In this document: in pieces, positions 56,877 through 64,000 of the stretch | How the letters are laid out: each line of letters begins with the position of its first letter | Numbering within the stretch: position 1 is the stretch's first letter | Origin: Takakia lepidozioides | Taxonomy: Eukaryota; Streptophyta; Takakiopsida; Takakiales; Takakiaceae | NCBI GenBank assembly: GCA_030704615.1 | Contig: CM060732.1 | Span: forward strand, 11,966,001 to 12,030,000 | Direction of reading: 5' to 3' | DNA length: 64,000 bases | The notes under the pieces: generated by a model | The model's database searches: none | What the model saw: the letters and a program-made list of their open reading frames with translations, nothing else | Told to the model about the DNA's origin: nothing | Position numbers and translations under genes: made by a program

Positions 56877-59772
56877 TAGTGTGTATGTTGGATGTCATCC
56901 ATAGGGTATACACTCTCAACTTGTATGGGTACACATGGACTTCGAGTCCTTGAGGAAGGGTTGGGCGACCCAGTTGCCCCGGTTACTGCCATTAGAAGGT
57001 GTTCATTTCCGAAAAGGCAGGCAATAGTCCTTCCGGTGAAATGACACCATACGGTACGCTTGTTGTGGCAAGCCTTCTTTCTTCACATGTTTGCAGTGTT
57101 TTTTTTTTTTTTCATATTTGCTAAATCGCTGGCGGGGCCACCTGTGAATTCCACCTAGTGCCTATGTGGCGAGAATATCGAGGTGACAAAGTTAGAAAAG
57201 TGGCTATATTCCAGGTGTCACGTTTTCATTGGTCCACGTCGGCAAGATTAGGCTCCTGAAATTTATCTCCTGGTGCTTTTTGGCGAAAATCTTGGATTTT
57301 ACCCCCCATAATTCCGTTGTACAAGTAGCTGACCGAGTTTCCAGGTCGAAATCTGGCGATTTTCCGCTAGAAAGAAAAACACTACATGTTTGGTGCATAT
57401 TTTGGGTATTTCAATTTTCACATATGTTGGTGTGTTGCATAGGAGTCCGGTCCCATCATTTAATTGATCACATCATCAGCATGAACCTCCAAACGTTTGT
57501 AATGAAATCATAGCACTACTTCAAACAACAAGACATTGTTCAATATGAAAGAATCTCACGTGCATATCCAAATCAAACAAAAGAGTGTCAATAGAGCCCC
57601 GTTTGGTGGGGAGGGGGTTTTCAAGAAAAAGTTCAAACTGTCCCCACCACCACCATTGCATGATCTAGAGACAACATTGCCACATTCATTCGCAACAATC
57701 TAACTTATGGGGCATGCAATCATATGGGGCCATGTGCATTGTCATTTCTCCTCGCATGTAGTCATGGTCATGTGGTCCCACAAGCAATCGCTATACATCT
57801 TTCAGACAAGTTCCTACATGTTGATTTTCCATTAGTTTATATCCCCCCGGTTCGTGGATGATTGTATTTTTCGCACATCTTCCTACATGTCAATTCTTCG
57901 TTCATTCATTTTTTTAAAATTTTGCGCTGTTTCTTTTTACACTGGGCCTGTTGTTGCATGTCCACTACTGGAACCGGTTCCACTTATTTTTATTTTCTCT
58001 CATATTACGCTTCGAATCCTATCAAAAATCACACCATAACCATGTGACGTCAAAATGAAGCAGACGCAAGTGCATCATAGAAGTAATGTCGAGCAGAAAA
58101 TCATAATCGCATACACACAATACAACATATGATACATAAGATCCCTGTATAAAACTATATGTAGTCCACTATGGATGCCTTCATAGTCTCTTCTTCATTG
58201 CACCTGACCTACACCTGAACTAGTTGACACTCTCTCTTGGCTATAGCTCAAGCCTCACCAACAATCCCATCAACCAACTCCCCCAACCGGCCATCCTCAC
58301 AATCCGATGACTGGGCACCAAGTAACTTGTAATGTATCCCCAACACCAAAGACTTCTTCTTCAGAACTGGTCAATAAAAGTTTCCCCAACAGAGTAGAGT
58401 TGGCCAATATAGCCGCCAAGTGGGCTAACTAGGCCCTGTCTTGGAGTGTGGGGCCACATGCAAAATATTGGGAAGGGAGTGGGCACTTGCCGGTGTTGTG
58501 CAAAATGCGTTGGGATGCCTCAGTGTGTTGCACGGCACTCATCCTCATCCTCATCCTCGCCTCATCCACACCTTCTCACATCTCAAGTCTTTGTCCACCC
58601 TGCTTTACCTGATTTTAACTATCCAGCCACTTGGGGTGCATATGGGGACACCTTTATACTAGTACACGTCTAGCCTATTCTATCTCCTTGGATTGTGGAA
58701 AACACTCATTTCATAAATTTTTATCATTTTCCAAGAAAAACATTGGCTGTCTGAAAATCACAAAAGTAGTTAGTGACCTAGTGACTGTCCTTCAGTGTAT
58801 GTATGTTATAGTGGAAATTGTGGGGAGGGTGGAGAGCAGGGGTGTGCATTGGTCGTGACTGATACAAAACCGTGAAAACAACACAGTAAAAGAAATTAGA
58901 TAGTGGTGTTTGGGTTTTTTCTATACAGGGCAAAGTTACTGGGTCGAGAAAAAGTGGGTGCGAGCCCCCTCGTGCCAAAAATGCCACTGTCGTTACTCGA
59001 CTTAACCCTTAAACTAGGAGGCCACCCGAGTCGGTAGCTAACCTCGTCCAAAACCACTACTACAAGAAATATGCCTAAGAAAACATTTCTCTTACAAGAA
59101 TTAATTTTCTGTATGGGCAATGTAATTCCAAACCCATCCCAAGTTCTTTCTTATTGGCTCCTCCCTAAGGAGAGACCAGTAGGTTGTTTTCTCCTAATGT
59201 ACCTTCTCTTGTTAATACCTATCTATCAAGATCATACCTTCCCCAATAAATAGCCATTTTTAGTATACTCTAAATTCTCATCCCTCTATTGTTACTCATT
59301 CATTCATAACTTGGTGAGTGCTATAATTTCATTGTATTCAGTTCCTTTCAGATATATCCCTTTAGTTTTAGTATATTCAGTTCCCTTCAGATTTATCCCT
59401 TTAGTTTTTTTTTTTTTTCATTTTTTGAACATGGAGTTTTATTGGCTCCTCTTTATTCTAAAGAGGAGACTACACATCAGTGTGAAAAATGGCTAAGCCC
59501 CTGTTTTACCTTCCCAAGGTGTCACCTCCTCTCCTTTGTTAAGAAAACTACTCCCAAGGTGTTGCCTCCCTCATGTAACATCTCTCTTATTGAACAATTT
59601 ATAGAGAATAAATAGATGAATTTTAGGTGTATTATGGATGAAAGTAGATTTCGTTATTCACGCGACTAGCTGCTTGTTATATTCAGTTCCTTTCAGATTT
59701 ATCCCTTCAGTTCTATTATATTCATTTTCTCTCAATTTATCAGAATGACTTCCGTTATATTCAGTTCGCTTC

Positions 59773-60436
59773 TCATTGTTGAATAATTGGGAGTTTAAGG
59801 CTCACGTATGCGCCAGGCAGTGGGCCCCATGCACGGACGTCTGGCGCCCCTGGGTGGCCCCGCCACGACCCATGACCCGGCCCGGGTAGGTCTGCCGCGA
59901 GACTTGGCCCGGGTGGGTCTGCCACCAAGTATGGTCTACCGCGAGGTAGGGTCCGCAGGCCTTGACCCCAGGCGAGACTCAGCCCGGGTGGGTCTGCCAC
60001 CAGGGTCAGGGCCTACGGACCCTACCTCGCGGCAGACCATACCTAGGCGACATTGGGGCTGACTGCGGCTGTTTTCTAGGTTAAGACATAAAAAAAGTGT
60101 TGGGGTAGTAGCAAGCAACAGGTAGTGTGGTGGTTGGGTGCATTGAGTGGCACCTATGAGGTTGTGAGTTCAATTTTGGCTGCGCCAAATGTGCATTAAT
60201 GATGGTTCCAACTGGCGCCGCATGTGTATTAATGACCCTCCTATTGATGGGCGAGTTTTCCCACAAAAAATTCGAGTCCCGGCAGCGGCGCGACGAGCAG
60301 ACCCGGACCCTCGGGCTGCATGGGGCCCGCTCCCTGGCGCATACGCGGATTTCGATCCTTTTCTTCCATGGTATGGTATATGGTCTATTTCAAATGCTTT
60401 GCGCCTTAAACTCCCAATTATTAAAAAATGAGAGGC
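59773..60436. mobile_element. Foldback/MITE-like element, complete copy, GC-rich with tRNA-like core
   Basis: Left end TCTCATTGTTGAATAATTGG with GAGTTTAAGGC is mirrored at the right by GCCTTAAACTCCCAATTATT and ATGAGAGG. A second inverted block, GTATGCGCCAGGCAGTGGGC on the left and GCCCGCTCCCTGGCGCATAC on the right, lies inside. The centre has GGGTCTGCCGCGAG-type minisatellite units and a tRNA-like stretch (GTAGTGTGGTGGTTGGGTGC, then GAGTTCAATTTTGGC). No coding capacity. Confidence 0.7.
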
Positions 60437-60719
60437 TATTTAGTTCATTTCAATTTTATCACATTAAATTCCATTATATTCAGTGCTTTTCAAATTTATC
60501 CCTCCAATTCCACATTCAAATTTATATTTTCAGTCACGTTCATGCTTACGCGTATTTAGTATCTACCCGGGATCATAGTCTCTTGGTTTCTGCTCCATTG
60601 GTATCTCCAACACGGTCCTCTGTGTGTTTAGGCCTCATAGCAGCCTTTTGGGCATGTAAGGGTTTTTATTTTTTCCCCTTCAATAATTCTAATAAAGCTC
60701 TCCAGGGCTTCCTCCCAAA

Positions 60720-60759
60720 CCCCCCCCCCCCCCCCCTTATATATATATATATATATATC
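60720..60759. repeat. Poly-C run followed by (AT)n
   Basis: About 17 C residues, then about 11 AT units. Confidence 0.95.
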
Positions 60760-61014
60760 GCATTTTATTTTATTTTATTAATATTTTTTCTATCAAGGTG
60801 AAAATATAAGTTTTTTGATTTTTTTGATTTTTTTCCTGTTAATTGTTTTCCTCGGAGATTATTGTTAGTGACGGTTTCGATTTCCTGTTGGAAATATTTA
60901 TTATTTTCTTTCAATAAAATCAAAACCGCCCACACTAGCATTTGTAATTAAGGTGGAGCCATTACGCGACTAGCAACTTGTTTTTGGAGTATTTATAAAT
61001 TGGTTATGAATTTG

Positions 61015-61545
61015 TTACGCTTCTCATTGTTGAATAATTGGGAGTTTAAGGCTCACGTGTGCGCCAGGCAGCGGGCCCTATGCACGGACGTCGGGCGCCC
61101 CTGGGTGGCCCCGCCACGACCCATGACCCGGCCCGGGTGGGTCTGCCGCGAGGATGGGTCTGCCGCGAGGTAGGGTCCGCAGGCCTTGACCCTAGGCGAG
61201 ACTCAGCCCGGGCGGGTCTGCCGCAAGGATGGGTTTGCCACCAGGTATGGTCTGCCGCGAGGTAGGGTCCGTAGGCCCTGACCCTAGGCGGCATTGGGGC
61301 TGACTGCGGCTGTTTTCTAGGTTAAGGCATAAAAAAAATGTTGGGGTAGCAGCAAGCAGCGGGTAGTGTGGTGGTTGGGTGCATTGAGTGGTACTTATGA
61401 GGTCGTGAGTTCAACTTTGGCTACACCAAATGTGCATTAATGATGGGTCCGGCTGGCGCTGCATGTGTATTAATGACCCTCTTTTTGATGGGCGAGTTTT
61501 CCCGCAAAAAATTCGAAGTCCCCCGTTGCGGCGCGACGAGCAGAC
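61015..61545. mobile_element. Foldback/MITE-like element, second copy lacking its right end
   Basis: It is the same as the copy at 59773 from CGCTTCTCATTGTTGAATAA through the minisatellite and tRNA-like core, then diverges after CGACGAGCAGACCC at about 61545, before the right inverted block. Confidence 0.75.
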
Positions 61546-61727
61546 CCAACCTGCCAGCACTGAGCGAGCATACCAGTGTTGGTCGGTTATCAAGGACCCA
61601 CCCGGTTAACTACGGGTTATTTGCCGGGTAAGGGGAATGCTTGCGCGTGAGCCTGGCCTGTGAGCCTGTGAGCCTGGCTAGGCTCACGCCACATCAGCAA
61701 GCATCCACGTGTTCAGGCCCTAATTCC

Positions 61728-61832
61728 GTGCTCCCCCCCCCTATTACCGCGGTTCCGTGCTCTCACCCCTATTACCGTGCTCCCCCCCCCCCCTTTTACC
61801 TATGTCCGTGCTTCCCCCCCCCCCCTATGTCC
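61728..61832. repeat. C-run minisatellite (CTATTACCGTGCTCCCCCC type)
   Basis: Three to four units of a CTATTACCGTGCT or CTATGTCCGTGCT core, each followed by eight to thirteen C residues. Confidence 0.85.
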
Positions 61833-62158
61833 TAATTTTCTATCCCTCTTTACTGCCCCCACATGAATATTCCTTGTGGCCGAGAACAATGGCAGGTTTG
61901 CGGTTGAATTTTGTGGGAGATCCTGACTTTGGAATGAGGAGATCGCCCACTACAGAACTGAATCTGAAAAGAAAAAATGTTTTTTTGGCAAAGCAGTACA
62001 TTCACTCCAACACACAAACATTTTTCAATTCCGCACTCCGAAGAAATACCGTAGGCAATCCCTAACTGTACTTACGGGAACGCGCAGAGAACTTGAAAAA
62101 CAGTATGGGATGGAAGCAAAGCCAAAACACAATTTATTCAGCCTCAGTACTTGAACCG

Positions 62159-64000
62159 TCAAGAAATATTGGAGGTTTCAGAGGAACCACTGCCAGAGTT
62201 AATAGCAATATCATCTATGAATACAGCAGCACATACATGACGTTTTTTTTTTCCACGACCTTTATGGAGATGCGAATACAGTGTTTGTTCGGATAACACC
62301 CGTGCGCAAGCTTCCGCGTAAACCGGCAAGCGGTTGGATCTAGGGGGACTCGGGGACATGTAGTATCCTTGGAATCCGAAAGGTGTCTGCTGATTCAATG
62401 ACTGGTGCAGAACTCTGGAAAGGAACAAGAGAAATGGTGGCAGATGTTAACATCCAGATATAGACAATGTTACGCAATTTTTTCGAATGGGAACGACACA
62501 AGGAAATGCCACATATTTTGAACGACTACAGAAGAACTTACTCACACTCAAAATCGGAGTCAACGTCCAGATCCTCGTCAGGCGCTTCGGGCTCCTCCAG
62601 AAGTCCCTCTTTGGATGGGGTAGAAGTAGTGTCCGACTCAAGCTGACGAAGCTCGCTCGAGAAGAGCTCCGTATCAGCTTCCATGCCGAAGAAGTGCCTT
62701 CCGGCGCTCTTGCAAGCATGAAAACATGCTCCTGCAAATCCAAGAAGAACGAGAAATGAAAACAGGGTTTCCCTAAGGTTACTGCCCATATGTCAATCAC
62801 AATGTAAAGTGCCCCACCTGTGCCCATAGACAAGTCGACCACTCGTCCACCATGACGGCTGCATGTCTCCACCAAAGTCTGCATGAAAGCTGGAGATTTC
62901 TCCCGTGCACCTCTCCAAGGGACACCAATCGACCTTTTCATAGTTCGACCCGAGTCCACGTAATTGAAGAGAACATCATCCTCCATAGGCTCGCAGGTGG
63001 GGTCAATATGAGCTGCAAGGTCCCTCATCTGGAACTCAGCAACACCAGGAGGAAGAGTGTCCTTCCGCCTCACCAGGCACAAAGCTTCGAACACCCGTGT
63101 CTGTCAACAATGAGGAAGAGAGCATGAGACAGAAGGCATAACCCAGCATTTTTATTTACCGAAAAAACAACGAAACATGAATTGAAAGGAACCAACTCAC
63201 TTTCTGCCCCGGGAACTCGCCCTTCGTAAGAGGCAGAGTATTGATGCATGTCCAAGTTTTGATGACACGAAACCCGGAGGCTTTCATGTAGCTGAAAAGA
63301 GTTCTTCGAGCCGACATGTCCTTTGACTGCATGAGAAGAAGAGCCCCCGAGTCCGAAAGGAATTTGTTGCTGAACGAGAAAGCCCACTGCCAATAACGAG
63401 AATCCGATTTGTTCCAAGTCGGGGTCGAATTGGAAGGGAACACATCAGGGACGGGATAACCGTCAGGAATGTCCAGCACCACAAGGTCAGTCGCGTATGC
63501 CTGCTGAACTCCATTCACCCATTCCGGTTTTTTTGTCACCTACAGGGAAAAACAGGAGACAGTGTAAGAAGCCCAATCCAAATCGAGCAGGAGATCAATC
63601 CCCTGGAAAAGCCACAACAAGATGCCAAAACACAATTATTCATACAACAGTTTAGACACAAGTGTTTACCTGAGTGAGGAACGAAACAAGCATGTCCCAT
63701 GATTTCGAGGGCACCCCTTTGAATGTGGACTTCCTGGACTCCATCATTGCAAGAAAACTTTCATTCAGCACCCTACGATTGAACTGGCCCAAAACCCTGG
63801 AGGGATGTTCTCTCGCCTCGTAAGGCTGCTCCCTCGACTTTGATGTTCTCCTATCCCTCCTTGCGGGAGAAGGCTCTCTGACAGGAACCTCTGACGGTCC
63901 CTGTCCTTGCGGAGCTGCACTTTTCCCCTTCCCCTTAGGATCCCCGACAGTCTTCCCCTTTCGTTTTGGAGTGGCAGTTCTCTCGGGCTCTTTTGCAGCC
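62159..64000 (-). CDS. Divergent beta-class DNA N4C/N6A methyltransferase-like protein, five exons, 5' end outside the window
   Basis: Exons on the minus strand: beyond 64000 to 63670, 63539-63201, 63100-62818, 62731-62542, 62414-62159. All junctions are GT-AG and phases agree (0, 0, 1, 2). The first visible exon is Lys/Arg/Pro-rich and then SWDMLVSFLTQ. Next comes ATDLVVLDIPDGYPV at the place of motif IV (DPPY class), but degenerate; then FSNKFLSDSGALLLMQSKD (motif V-like) and ASGFRVIKTWTCINTLPL. The third exon has REKSPAFMQTLVETC (motif X-like) and RVVDLSMGTG, which an intron splits from GACFHACKSAGRHFFGMEAD, together a good motif I-II. Order IV-X-I is the permuted beta class. The tail is acidic, then basic (HKGRGKKKRH), ending at a TGA at 62161-62159. 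Catalysis is doubtful because the DPPY core is lost. Confidence 0.65.

Larger units (their letters stand above)
55760..59770. other. AT-rich intergenic stretch, no gene recognised
   Basis: No coding region with recognisable motifs. It contains two tRNA-like stretches (near 56500 and 56820) and a possible CACTA-type end at 59055. A T/A-rich tandem motif, ATTCAGTTCCTTTCAGATTTATCCC, in which I list only the core TTCAGTTCC, recurs at 59330-59770. Confidence 0.5.

Noticed and set aside
60199-60801. 200-codon plus-strand frame
   Set aside because: It runs through the foldback element, a poly-C run and an (AT)n tract, so it is not a protein gene.

Overview
This is eukaryotic nuclear DNA, most likely from the green lineage. 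The evidence is GT-AG introns, a plant-type CACTA (En/Spm) transposase with its usual partner domains, a Ty3/Gypsy element, degenerate CCCTAAA telomere-like repeats, and a density of nested repeats typical of a large genome. A charophyte alga such as Chara is my best guess, but nothing in the window proves it.

Layout. 1-14,011 (+): the 3' half of a host gene for a PPP4R4-like HEAT-repeat regulatory subunit of protein phosphatase 4. Its introns are packed with same-orientation (-) LINE copies (A to E), several ending in (GAAAT)n rather than poly(A). 17,166-40,698 (+): a Ty3/Gypsy element with two 457-bp LTRs, 5' ORF, gag, protease, RT/RNase H and integrase, all broken by frameshifts or stops. 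A 14.7-kb CACTA transposon (20,973-35,678) sits in its gag just after the zinc knuckle. It has perfect 19-bp terminal inverted repeats and a CCT target duplication. The CACTA carries a decayed TNP2-type transposase, a second gene on the other strand whose coiled-coil exon runs directly into an FCP1-like HAD phosphatase domain, two decayed copies of ribosomal protein eL27 sequence, and a tail-less LINE fragment.

42,687-54,186: an accessory region of decayed genes. It holds an FCP1-like HAD domain whose parts lie out of order on both strands; a multi-exon (-) gene with Ser/Pro/Tyr repeats, an MTase-fold-like core and an RTKSPSP-repeat tail; and a DUF7869-type protein broken by one stop codon. 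A 24-bp palindrome recurs at least seven times between 46.8 and 54.2 kb, several times inside predicted introns. 54.5-55.8 kb is a degenerate telomere-like tandem array. 59.8-61.5 kb holds two copies of a GC-rich foldback element containing tRNA-like sequence. 62,159-64,000 (-): five clean exons of a gene whose motif order (degenerate motif IV, then X and I) resembles a beta-class DNA N4C/N6A methyltransferase. It runs off the window edge.

How it fits together. Only the PPP4R4-like gene and the 62-64 kb methyltransferase-like gene look intact over the part seen. The rest is transposon sequence or pseudogenes. The most novel material is the pair of divergent MTase-fold-like genes, the palindrome family, and the TnpA-like/HAD fusion carried by the CACTA. 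All calls are from reading the sequence by eye; no database search was run.
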